From Cyclobacteriaceae bacterium (lineage in GTDB: Bacteria > Bacteroidota > Bacteroidia > Cytophagales > Cyclobacteriaceae): a stretch of 64,000 nt of DNA. The first letter of the stretch is position 1. Each line of letters opens with the position of its first letter. This document shows positions 56,941-64,000 of the stretch, one piece after another. The stretch is from assembly GCA_028285445.1 (NCBI GenBank), contig JANQPQ010000027.1, forward strand, positions 1 to 64,000, in the 5' to 3' direction. The notes beneath the pieces are model-generated. The model was not told where the DNA came from. It was given only the letters and a program-made list of their open reading frames with translations, and ran no database searches. A program made the position numbers and the translations under genes.

Positions 56941-58659
56941 ATGCATAAATGGTTACTACTGGCCGCAACTTATTATTGTATTTGGCCAGTCTATGGGCAG
57001 GAGACATCCTCTTTCAGCAATGGGCAATCTTCACTTGAAAGAATAAGAGAACTTACTCACGAAGCCACCGAGGTGATGAACCACGATCCTGACAAGGCGC
57101 GAAAGATTACCGAGGAAGCATTGCAACTTTCCAAGGCCTTAAGAAACGATACTGCAACCATCAATAACTATAACAATCTGGCGGTGTATTTTTTCTCGAG
57201 GAACAATCATAAAGCTATCCAGTTTTTTGATTCTGCAGCGCTGCTATCAAGGAAGATCAATGATAGCTTACGCTGGGCAAAGGCGCTGACAAATATTGGC
57301 AATGTAAATTACCAGATGGCTGACTACGCCAAGTCGGTAATTCACGCCACTGAAGCGCTTTTGGTATTGGAGGCCATAGGGCGGGAAGACCTAACACCGG
57401 CTGCGTTAATAGCCCTTGGCTTAAGTCATCATAAGCAAGGGCAGTATGAGGAGGCAGAGGAGTTTTTCCTGCAATCAGAAGAGATTCTTCTCGAACAGAA
57501 GAATGACTACGGCCTGACGGTGGTCTATAATAACTTGGGGAACATATACCAAAACAAAAGGAGTTTTGAGGAATCAATTTTCTATTTGCAGAAATCTCTG
57601 GAAATAGCAAAGCGGAATAACAATGTGGTTGCCCAGGGAATTGTGTTGGATAACCTTGGAAATTGTTACCATCAGTTGGAGAATAGCAGGAGGGCCATAG
57701 CATTGTACGAAAGCGCATTTGAAATTCACCAGCAAATGAACAATGTGCAAAGTATGGCTCTCAATTGTGCTAATCGTGGATTGGCTTATTTGATGATTGG
57801 CAATGTGGAAAGGGCCCGGGATCTGGCTACCCTTGGACTTACATATACCGAAGAGTCTGGAGCACCCGATCAGAAAGACAACCTGTACAAACTTTTGGCC
57901 TACGTAAGCATCTATAATAAGGATCTTGGCAACGCCTTAAAGTATCACTACCAGCATTTGAGAATAGAGGACAGCTTATATAGCGAGGGCATGCGATCCA
58001 GAATTTCAGAATTACAAACCCGGTTTGAGACTGATAAAAAGGAGAAAGAACTGGTATTGGAAAGAGAGAGAAGCCAATTGCTGCGGAAGGAAAAGGAATA
58101 CGCCACCTTGTCCAGAAATTTCATTCTTGTTTCCAGTTTGTTGGTAGTGGTAATGTTGCTATTCCTGGTATTGCTGCTCAAATCTAGAAATGAGAAAAAA
58201 GAGGGAGAGAAAAAGTCCCTGGCATCAGAATTGGATTACAAGAATCGGGAATTAGTATCCAGCATAATGCATTTGGCCAGTAAGAATCAGCTTATGGCGC
58301 AAATTGAGCAAAGCATTAAGAACTTTCAGCTGCCCTTGAATGGCGCTTCAAAACCAATAAAGGAGCTCCAGCGGATTATTCGCAGTTCTACGCAGGTTGA
58401 TAATACCTGGAAGCAAATGGTTTTACACTTTCAAAATGTGCACCCCGCATTTTTCGATAAGCTCAATGCAGGCGGAAACGACCTTACTCAAAATGAGTTA
58501 AAGCATTGTGCTTATATCAAGCTGAAGTTGAATACTAAGGAGACAGCCTCCATCTTTAATATTTCCCCGAAAGGAGTAGAGATATCTCGCTATCGTATAA
58601 AGAAAAAGCTCGGGTTGGCTGCTGATGTTGACTTACACACTTATATCGATCAGCTTTAA
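56941..58659 (+). CDS. TPR sensor/regulator with transmembrane helix and C-terminal HTH
   Basis: A 572-residue protein: signal peptide (ends VYGQ), a TPR array over residues about 30-350 (YNNLAVYFFSRNNHKAIQFF; LTNIGNVNYQMADYAKSVIH; YNNLGNIYQNKRSFEESIFY; LDNLGNCYHQLENSRRAIAL), a coiled coil, one transmembrane span near 396-416 (FILVSSLLVVVMLLFLVLLL), and a cytoplasmic C terminus with a LuxR-like helix-turn-helix (LTQNELKHCAYIKLKLNTKE, then TASIFNISPKGVEISRYRIK). This TPR-TM-HTH design is a one-component regulator class common in Bacteroidota. It overlaps the stop of the convergent 898-residue gene by 4 bp. Confidence 0.85.
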   Translation: MHKWLLLAATYYCIWPVYGQETSSFSNGQSSLERIRELTHEATEVMNHDPDKARKITEEALQLSKALRNDTATINNYNNLAVYFFSRNNHKAIQFFDSAALLSRKINDSLRWAKALTNIGNVNYQMADYAKSVIHATEALLVLEAIGREDLTPAALIALGLSHHKQGQYEEAEEFFLQSEEILLEQKNDYGLTVVYNNLGNIYQNKRSFEESIFYLQKSLEIAKRNNNVVAQGIVLDNLGNCYHQLENSRRAIALYESAFEIHQQMNNVQSMALNCANRGLAYLMIGNVERARDLATLGLTYTEESGAPDQKDNLYKLLAYVSIYNKDLGNALKYHYQHLRIEDSLYSEGMRSRISELQTRFETDKKEKELVLERERSQLLRKEKEYATLSRNFILVSSLLVVVMLLFLVLLLKSRNEKKEGEKKSLASELDYKNRELVSSIMHLASKNQLMAQIEQSIKNFQLPLNGASKPIKELQRIIRSSTQVDNTWKQMVLHFQNVHPAFFDKLNAGGNDLTQNELKHCAYIKLKLNTKETASIFNISPKGVEISRYRIKKKLGLAADVDLHTYIDQL

Positions 58660-61352
58660 CGATTAGTTTTTTTAGATTCTCCATTTAACCTGGGAATCTG
58701 GGTAGTATTACAATCGCACATGCGGCTTTTGACTTCATCATCCATGAAGTGGTTAATGGGAACGTTATTCCGGCCACCTAGCAACTTGCACCACTGTCTG
58801 GAGTAGTTTTCAGACTGCCATTGTTTAATTCGTCTCTCAAACCGCCTGGGGTCAAATGCTTTTAACCGGTAATAGAAATCCCTGAACCCAACTGAAGGCT
58901 GTGGCTTTACCCGGGCATCGGCTAAAGCGGTTGCCTCTTTAAGCAGGTCGGTTTTTGTAGTCTTTTGATTATACCACAGTAAATGTTTTACAACTTTCAT
59001 TACCTGTGAGTCTGAGAGTTGCTCGAGCCTGTCGTTGTAATATTTCCTAATTGCTGCCAGGGCGTTTTGTGTTTTGGGGTTCATGCCGCCTTCTTGCAGG
59101 TAGTGATAGTAAGCTGCCTTGGTGTGGTAATCTAACGCTAGCTGGTTAAGTTGTTTCCGGCACAAGATTGTTCTAACGCCTTGCAGCCGTTCAAGCTGTT
59201 TCAACATCACGGCTGCATCCACCTCATCGTCAAAAAACTCCCCGCTCTCAGGGTCCCAGGGGCCGACAGCAAACCGGGAAAGGAACTGGTACAATTCAAA
59301 TTCGAAGTATTTAATATGCTGTTTTACCAGCTGGAATTCGTCGGCTAGTACCATCTCTTTCAGTATGTAGTAGTAAAGGCTCTTAATTGGCCTGCCATGT
59401 TCGTCAACAGTACGTACTGGTTTGCTCACATAGGGGGCGACAAGGGATTTGCCATCATGTGTTTGAAAGTAAAATTTGTTTACCAGCAAGTAGTTGAATT
59501 TGGGATTTCTTGGATAGTCAATTCTCGCGAACAGCAATGCAGGGATGGTGCCATTGAGGATGCTCTCGAAAGTAAACATTTGTATATCTACTGCTTGCCT
59601 CAGCCGAATTGTATATTCTTTCTTGCTTTTGAATTCCCTATTTAATCTTAAAACTGATGAATAATGCGCATTCAGCAGGATATCCTGAATATTTTGACAA
59701 ACCGGACTTTTGCCATTTCTGAGGTCTTCCGTCATCTCATAAAAATCTATTATGTCAAGATTTGGGCTACCGCTACTTATAATGTGGCAATATTCCGATT
59801 CTTGCAAAAGACCTTCTCTAATTGCTGATTTAACATAAGATCGTATCCTTGCGGCCTTCAAAAAACCAGATTGCCTGGTGGAGGCTTTCTTACCGAGCAA
59901 ATGCTTACTGATAGCTTTGTGATAATCCGCAACCATAACTTCCTTACGTCTCTTTGCAGTGAGCTTTTCAATCACTTTCAGTTTTAGTACGGCCCGTCGT
60001 TGCTTAGACAAAATTGGCTGAAGCAGGGCCGCGGTGCTATCATTTTCCAGGAGCAGTTTTACGTCATTGTGAGATCTCTTCTCCCAATCTTTCCATCTGG
60101 ATTTCTTAATCTGTTCGCTAAACATTTCCCAGTGCTCGGCTGTGGTTATTTCCACTAGCTCAATGCTATCTTCAGACTGCGCTTGTTGCAAAAGGCTGAT
60201 TAGCACTTCGGCTCTTTCTCGCTGGAGTCGGTGGTTGTTTGCAGAGTCCCCTTCCACCGACGCATATGCTAAAACCTTAGCTTGCTGAATAACGAAATTG
60301 GAATCGGCCAGAAAATCTAGTATGGGCAGAACATCGCGCCGATCGTAGTGGCTTTTGTTGTGCTCGAAGTAGAGAGTGAAGTTTCTAAATCTTGTCTTTT
60401 CAGACTGTGGCTTGTAGCGGTCTTTGTAAGTAGAGGACTTATAGTCGTAGCCAGGCAACTGTTTGTAATAGAGATAACGATTGATCGGGTAGCAGTTCGC
60501 GGAATCTACCTGGGCAAAATGAGAGTATCGTTCCCCAGACAACGTGTCAAAGACAATTTTTGCGTAGGAGCCACGCTTGGTAAGTGCTGCAATTTCTATC
60601 TGGCCAGTAGCAACCTCACCAAGGTCTATTGACCACTCAAGGTTGCTGTACAACCTTGGGTTGCCCTTTTGTGACTTGATTAGCTTTTTGAAGGTTTTTG
60701 AATATTTCTTAAATCTCTTTTTGTGATTGGTCATGCTCGATAGCGCCAATGCTTCTTCCCTATCCAACTTGGAAGCTAAAATCTCATTGCCTGTTTGCTT
60801 CTTGATCAAGTCAAATTGACTTTGAAACGCTTTCTTGTGTGCCTTGTACAGACTACTTATGTTAGAGGAGTCGGTTGCAGGTGAGTAGACGTCTTCTGTT
60901 GAGAGCTCTAGTATTGAGCGGCCATTAGCCAGGCCGGTTGCAAGCGTACTCTTGTACGAGGCGTGAGCTTGTTGCAGCAGGGCACTTTCGTATTGAGCAT
61001 ACAGTTGTTTGCGAATATCATTGCGAAAAACGGTTTCGTTGAATTGTACTTCGAGTTCTTCGCAGTTGTTACCCTCATTACCATAAATAACTTGTAACCC
61101 GTCCTTGCGCTTATGGGCCAACTGGGGAATCATACTAATATTTGAAAATCGAAGAATGAGTCTGCCATTAGCAAAGGCAGCTGAATCCAGCATATATTTC
61201 CCTCGTGCAATGGCGTTGTAAGCGGGGGCATTTGGATATGCCGTCTCCACTTTCAGCACTTTTGATTCGACATAATTAACTGATTGCCCAAATCCCTCAG
61301 ATGCCAAGAATATAAGCGCTGTGGTAAAAACAACTGTAACAATTGTTTTCAT
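58656..61352 (-). CDS. Uncharacterised 898-residue exported protein with an internal OmpA-like segment
   Basis: Signal peptide (MKTIVTVVFTTALIFLASEG, ending FGQ). The protein is basic and helical for long stretches (HKKRFKKYSKTFKKLIKSQK). Residues about 325-400 resemble an OmpA domain: TLYFEHNKSHYDRRDVLPIL, then AKVLAYASVEGDSANNHRLQ and RERAEVLISLL; however, the usual family spacing and final arginine are not clear. The C-terminal 400 residues (ILNGTIPALLFARIDYPRNP; YYYILKEMVLADEFQLVKQH; YYHYLQEGGMNPKTQNALAA; VMKVVKHLLWYNQKTTKTDL) are helical and unfamiliar. A CDC motif occurs near the end. I cannot name the family. Single large gene, 19 bp downstream of the AlkX-like gene. Confidence 0.6.
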   Translation of the reverse strand: MKTIVTVVFTTALIFLASEGFGQSVNYVESKVLKVETAYPNAPAYNAIARGKYMLDSAAFANGRLILRFSNISMIPQLAHKRKDGLQVIYGNEGNNCEELEVQFNETVFRNDIRKQLYAQYESALLQQAHASYKSTLATGLANGRSILELSTEDVYSPATDSSNISSLYKAHKKAFQSQFDLIKKQTGNEILASKLDREEALALSSMTNHKKRFKKYSKTFKKLIKSQKGNPRLYSNLEWSIDLGEVATGQIEIAALTKRGSYAKIVFDTLSGERYSHFAQVDSANCYPINRYLYYKQLPGYDYKSSTYKDRYKPQSEKTRFRNFTLYFEHNKSHYDRRDVLPILDFLADSNFVIQQAKVLAYASVEGDSANNHRLQRERAEVLISLLQQAQSEDSIELVEITTAEHWEMFSEQIKKSRWKDWEKRSHNDVKLLLENDSTAALLQPILSKQRRAVLKLKVIEKLTAKRRKEVMVADYHKAISKHLLGKKASTRQSGFLKAARIRSYVKSAIREGLLQESEYCHIISSGSPNLDIIDFYEMTEDLRNGKSPVCQNIQDILLNAHYSSVLRLNREFKSKKEYTIRLRQAVDIQMFTFESILNGTIPALLFARIDYPRNPKFNYLLVNKFYFQTHDGKSLVAPYVSKPVRTVDEHGRPIKSLYYYILKEMVLADEFQLVKQHIKYFEFELYQFLSRFAVGPWDPESGEFFDDEVDAAVMLKQLERLQGVRTILCRKQLNQLALDYHTKAAYYHYLQEGGMNPKTQNALAAIRKYYNDRLEQLSDSQVMKVVKHLLWYNQKTTKTDLLKEATALADARVKPQPSVGFRDFYYRLKAFDPRRFERRIKQWQSENYSRQWCKLLGGRNNVPINHFMDDEVKSRMCDCNTTQIPRLNGESKKTNR

Positions 61353-61371
61353 CTATAAAATAAACGGTGAC

Positions 61372-62574
61372 CTATCGTGAATGTTGAATCTCAGTTTCCA
61401 AATAATCCAGAACCACAGAAGTATGCCTCTTTCGAATATCACTTTCAATTGCTACCCCAGTGCATCCCGCAAATGCGGCAAGGTTATACAGTTCCTCAAC
61501 AAATGCCGCCGACATTGACTCCTGCTGTTTTTTCGTGTTGATTAGCTGTAAGTTGCGAACGATCATTTGTCTGCGCTTTCTGTCTGCCTTCAGATCTATT
61601 TGCCCCACTACATCATTACCCCAAAGAAGCGGCATGCCAAAGTAGCCAAACTTTCTTTTCGCCTCAGGTAGGTAGCACTCCATAATGTACTGAAGCCCAA
61701 AAATCTCCGCGAGGCGCTTCCGTTGAATAACGAGGTTGTCAAAGGGAGAGAGAATTTTAACCCGCCTCTTTCTTTTGCGTCCAAGTTCGTCGATGCGGTC
61801 TGGTAAGGTATAATAAAGTCCGCGTTTGGAGATTTTTACCTGCTCCACCAGTTGTTCTTCTAGCAATAGGTCTAGTTCCTTTTCAACCTCCTTGCCAATT
61901 CCTTTAAGTAGATAGCTTATCTCGGTGGGCTTTGCCAGACCCTGTGCCTTCAAAGTGCGTTTTATAAGAAAGCGAATATATTCCTGATGTGTTGGTAGAG
62001 ATTGATTAACGTTTGCAGGCAATACCCTCTCTGGTAGATCATAGACTTTTTGAAACCCGACCCGCTTCGTAACCATCAGATGTCCTTCCATGAATAATTG
62101 CCAAAGCGCTACTTTCGCGGGTTTCCATGCCCACGGAGCATCGCTCTTTTGCTTCCGGGTATCTTCAAGGTCTTTAGACATGATAGCACCATCACTCTTC
62201 ACCTGTTCCATAATTCTCTTCCGAAGTTTCTTGTCCTTTCCCTTGAACCAATACTTCTCGCCATTCTGCAGAGCGTTCTTCTTTATAAGTGAAAACCGAT
62301 AATCGTTTATTGGAAGGTAGGCCGCTGCATGTGCCCAATATTCAAATATCGATCGGTCCTGCTCTTCGGCCTTCTCCAGAAGTTTGTTCCTGTACTTTGG
62401 TAGGCGAGTCCATAATACATGGTGGTGGGCACGTTCCACTACGGAGATAGTGTCAATTTGCAAATATCCAAGGTGCTCAACCACCGCCTTCACATTTCTA
62501 AAAGCTATTCCGGCAGGAGTCAGATGGCTATTAACTACTATTCTCCTCGCTGCTGCTAAACTTAACTCTTGCAT
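61372..62574 (-). CDS. AlkX/YcaQ-like winged-helix DNA glycosylase (HTH_42 family)
   Basis: A 400-residue protein of the YcaQ/AlkZ superfamily. The N-terminal block has LGYLQIDTISVVERAHHHVL and WTRLPKY; the QID triplet is the catalytic QxD motif of the AlkX (YcaQ) branch, which removes interstrand crosslinks and bulky alkyl lesions, as opposed to the QxQ of AlkZ. Later blocks: FEYWAHAAAYLPINDYRFSL, APWAWKPAKVALWQLFMEGH, LSPFDNLVIQRKRLAEIFGL and GMPLLWGNDVVGQIDLKADR, all typical. Three tandem wings bind DNA. Its ATG overlaps the lipoprotein stop (TAATG), giving translational coupling. Confidence 0.85.
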   Translation of the reverse strand: MQELSLAAARRIVVNSHLTPAGIAFRNVKAVVEHLGYLQIDTISVVERAHHHVLWTRLPKYRNKLLEKAEEQDRSIFEYWAHAAAYLPINDYRFSLIKKNALQNGEKYWFKGKDKKLRKRIMEQVKSDGAIMSKDLEDTRKQKSDAPWAWKPAKVALWQLFMEGHLMVTKRVGFQKVYDLPERVLPANVNQSLPTHQEYIRFLIKRTLKAQGLAKPTEISYLLKGIGKEVEKELDLLLEEQLVEQVKISKRGLYYTLPDRIDELGRKRKRRVKILSPFDNLVIQRKRLAEIFGLQYIMECYLPEAKRKFGYFGMPLLWGNDVVGQIDLKADRKRRQMIVRNLQLINTKKQQESMSAAFVEELYNLAAFAGCTGVAIESDIRKRHTSVVLDYLETEIQHSR

Positions 62575-63050
62575 TATTTTAGTACCAGCACGCCCACATA
62601 ATCTATTGGCACTTTATGATTGAAACCATAGACCTTAACCTGGGCATAGCCGACATAATTTAGCTTCAGCTCCTTATCTGTTGCCAGGGTCAGCAAACCA
62701 CCGAGCAAACTTTTGCCCACTTGTTTAAGGGAAATTGAGAGCTTAAGGGGAACTACAAAATCAGATTCTTTGGCTACATCCAATCGCTCATCTTGGCGGT
62801 TCAACTCCGCTACCTTTCTTCCATTGTACATTACGTCAACCGAAACTTCTCTTACCTGGCCTCGAACATTGTTAGGATTGTAGAAATGGGCTTCAGCATC
62901 AAACAAGATGCTTTTGCTACTTATCTTAAGGATCTTCGTGTTCGTAATACGCTTGAATTCAACGGCCTCTGGCCGATTACATGACAGTAACCACGGGGCC
63001 ACAATCAACACCATAATTATTGGGAGTAGTGAGTTTCTTCTTAGTTCCAA
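62574..63050 (-). CDS. LEA type 2-like lipoprotein
   Basis: TTG start at 63050 overlapping the stop of the upstream gene; an ATG 36 bp further in would leave a signal without basic residues. The 158-residue product has signal LELRRNSLLPIIMVLIVAP (TTG read as Met) with lipobox LLSC. The rest is a LEA14/WHy beta-sandwich (SILFDAEAHFYNPNNVRGQV; EVSVDVMYNGRKVAELNRQD; DFVVPLKLSISLKQVGKSLL; YAQVKVYGFNHKVPIDYVGV). These small proteins are thought to bind hydrophobic or membrane targets. It is coupled on both sides to its operon neighbours. Confidence 0.75.
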   Translation of the reverse strand: MELRRNSLLPIIMVLIVAPWLLSCNRPEAVEFKRITNTKILKISSKSILFDAEAHFYNPNNVRGQVREVSVDVMYNGRKVAELNRQDERLDVAKESDFVVPLKLSISLKQVGKSLLGGLLTLATDKELKLNYVGYAQVKVYGFNHKVPIDYVGVLVLK

Positions 63051-63292
63051 ATAATAAAGTATTTCAATACACTTATCGTCAATCCCAGCAATGCAAGTGG
63101 AACTACTAACCACCCGCTTATTTTAAGTTTGGTACCGAGTAACAACATTAATACGGAAAAGGCTCCCAGGCTGAAGGAACCAAAATAGTAAGGGCTAAAA
63201 TATTTTAAGAGTGCCTGTAAAGTTTCCATCAAAAGCAGCAACGCCATTAGCCAGTAAATGGTATTAATATTAAGAGATTGCAATAGCTTCAT
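63041..63292 (-). CDS. Small 3-helix membrane protein
   Basis: An 83-residue integral membrane protein with three helices (TIYWLMALLLLMETLQALL; FGSFSLGAFSVLMLLLGTKL; WLVVPLALLGLTISVLKYFI). No known motif. First gene of the coupled operon: its stop overlaps the following TTG start by 10 bp, which itself leads to the AlkX-like gene. The function is unknown. Confidence 0.7.
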   Translation of the reverse strand: MKLLQSLNINTIYWLMALLLLMETLQALLKYFSPYYFGSFSLGAFSVLMLLLGTKLKISGWLVVPLALLGLTISVLKYFIIWN

Positions 63293-63335
63293 GTTTGTTA
63301 CTCGTTATTTAAATTGCATTTAAATCTAATTGTTA

Positions 63336-64000
63336 GTGAAAAACAAATTTATACTGGTAGGAGTGGTTCTTACATTGCTGATTACAGGCAACAGATGCCT
63401 GGCGCAGTCTTTTGATTTGCAAGGTCATCGTGGGGCCCGGGGCCTGTTACCAGAGAATACCATCCCCGCCTTTATTATGGCGCTTGATAGCGGCACAACC
63501 ACGCTTGAGCTTGATGTCGTAATCAGTCAGGACCTACAGGTCGTTGTGTCTCATGAGCCCTATTTTTCTTCAAAAATTTGTCTCGATCCATTCAATGATC
63601 GTATCGACCAGGAACATGAAAAGGACCTGAATATTTACAAAATGGACTACGAGCACGTCGCTACCTTTGATTGCGGCTCACTTGGAAATTCTGCTTTTCC
63701 GGAACAGCAGAAGATAGCCACCAAAAAACCATTATTGAGCGATGTTATCAAAGCAGTTGAACGGCACATCAAAAGCTACACGCAATACGAGGTAGACTAC
63801 AATATTGAATTGAAAAGCACACCGACTGGAGACGATACCTACCACCCCAAGCCAGCGCTTTTCTCAGATTTAGTTTACGAACTTCTGGATCAATATCTCC
63901 CCATGGAGCGAGTGGTTATTCAGTCATTCGACTTCCGTGTTTTAAAATACTGGCACCAAAAGTATCCGAACATCCGCTTGGCGGCTTTAGTTGCCAATAG
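63336..64000 (+). CDS. Glycerophosphodiester phosphodiesterase, 3' truncated by window edge
   Basis: GTG 63336 opens a frame that runs off the end of the window; 221 residues are visible. A signal peptide (MKNKFILVGVVLTLLITGNR, ending CLAQ) leads to the GDPD domain: FDLQGHRGARGLLPENTIPA with the first catalytic His and the following Arg, LDSGTTTLELDVVISQDLQV with the Glu/Asp metal pair, VVVSHEPYFS with the second His, and later YNIELKSTPTGDDTYH and VVIQSFDFRVLKYW. The enzyme hydrolyses glycerophosphodiesters to glycerol-3-phosphate, in the periplasm here. Confidence 0.9.
   Translation, partial: MKNKFILVGVVLTLLITGNRCLAQSFDLQGHRGARGLLPENTIPAFIMALDSGTTTLELDVVISQDLQVVVSHEPYFSSKICLDPFNDRIDQEHEKDLNIYKMDYEHVATFDCGSLGNSAFPEQQKIATKKPLLSDVIKAVERHIKSYTQYEVDYNIELKSTPTGDDTYHPKPALFSDLVYELLDQYLPMERVVIQSFDFRVLKYWHQKYPNIRLAALVAN

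Overview
The window looks like chromosome of a free-living, probably marine member of the Bacteroidota, most likely order Cytophagales (Fulvivirga/Marivirga/Roseivirga-like). The evidence is a type IX secretion (T9SS) C-terminal sorting domain on a PKD-repeat protein; many Bacteroidota-type small outer-membrane barrels, lipoproteins and domains of unknown function (DUF4097, DUF1573, DUF2911, BatD, YccF, DUF6265, DUF6268); moderate-to-low GC; frequent GTG/TTG starts; A-rich leaders without strong Shine-Dalgarno sites; and repeated matches to the Bacteroidota -7 promoter element TAnnTTTG. No phage, insertion sequence, integrase or CRISPR array is visible. The species assignment is inference.

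Layout. 0-1.7 kb: end of a CHAT-domain protein facing a sigma factor and TPR/anti-sigma-like pair. 1.8-7.9 kb: co-directional cell-surface locus (beta-helix protein, 1257-aa T9SS-exported PKD protein, lipoprotein, outer-membrane barrel). 8-18 kb: a mixed set with possible glycosyltransferase, S9 and M28 exopeptidases, a methanethiol methyltransferase-like MddA, AraC regulator, 2-hydroxyacid dehydrogenase, alpha/beta hydrolase and OmpA-like protein. 18.2-23.6 kb: a striking co-directional cassette of ECF sigma factor, anti-sigma/HEAT protein, four DUF4097 exported proteins arranged A-B-A'-B', and a lipoprotein. 23.6-29.5 kb: DUF1801 and TerB-like proteins, an RprXY-like two-component system with putative operator repeats upstream, DUF1573, a methyltransferase and an LpxR-like outer-membrane protein.

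29.5-36 kb: tRNA-Val(GAC), a putative abortive-infection (PutAbiC-like) membrane protein, Nfu iron-sulfur carrier, dicarboxylate/amino-acid symporter, chorismate synthase (aroC) and BatD. 36-42 kb: PD40/OmpA protein, DUF2911, a 500-aa MORN-like repeat protein, a 36-aa membrane peptide, YccF, a barrel and a nitronate monooxygenase. 42.3-45.8 kb: ClC protein with CBS domains; a 608-bp gene-free AT-rich region containing two perfect and one near-perfect DnaA boxes plus RNA-like inverted repeats; two thioredoxin-fold proteins. 45.8-54.6 kb: GH3-like protein, VOC lipoprotein, a frameshifted plug-domain protein, HD hydrolase, a GT2/LAB_N/GT39 envelope-glycan module, TPR protein and DUF6268 protein. 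54.6-64 kb: tandem PPK2 kinases, a TPR/HTH membrane regulator, an unfamiliar 898-aa protein with an embedded OmpA-like segment, an AlkX/YcaQ-like DNA glycosylase in a coupled three-gene operon, and the start of a glycerophosphodiester phosphodiesterase.

How it fits together. The dominant theme is envelope biology: exported adhesin-like proteins, outer-membrane barrels and lipoproteins, with sigma/anti-sigma and two-component systems next to their likely targets. A second theme is architecture: convergent genes usually end within about 14 bp of each other or overlap, several sharing a palindromic stop (CTAG, TTAA). The best candidates for something under-described are the sigma/HEAT/DUF4097 cassette, the PKD surface locus with its five-fold 80-residue repeat, the possible replication-origin-like region at 44.2-44.6 kb, the 898-aa protein and the AbiC-like gene beside a tRNA. 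All functions rest on reading motifs by eye; no database search was run.
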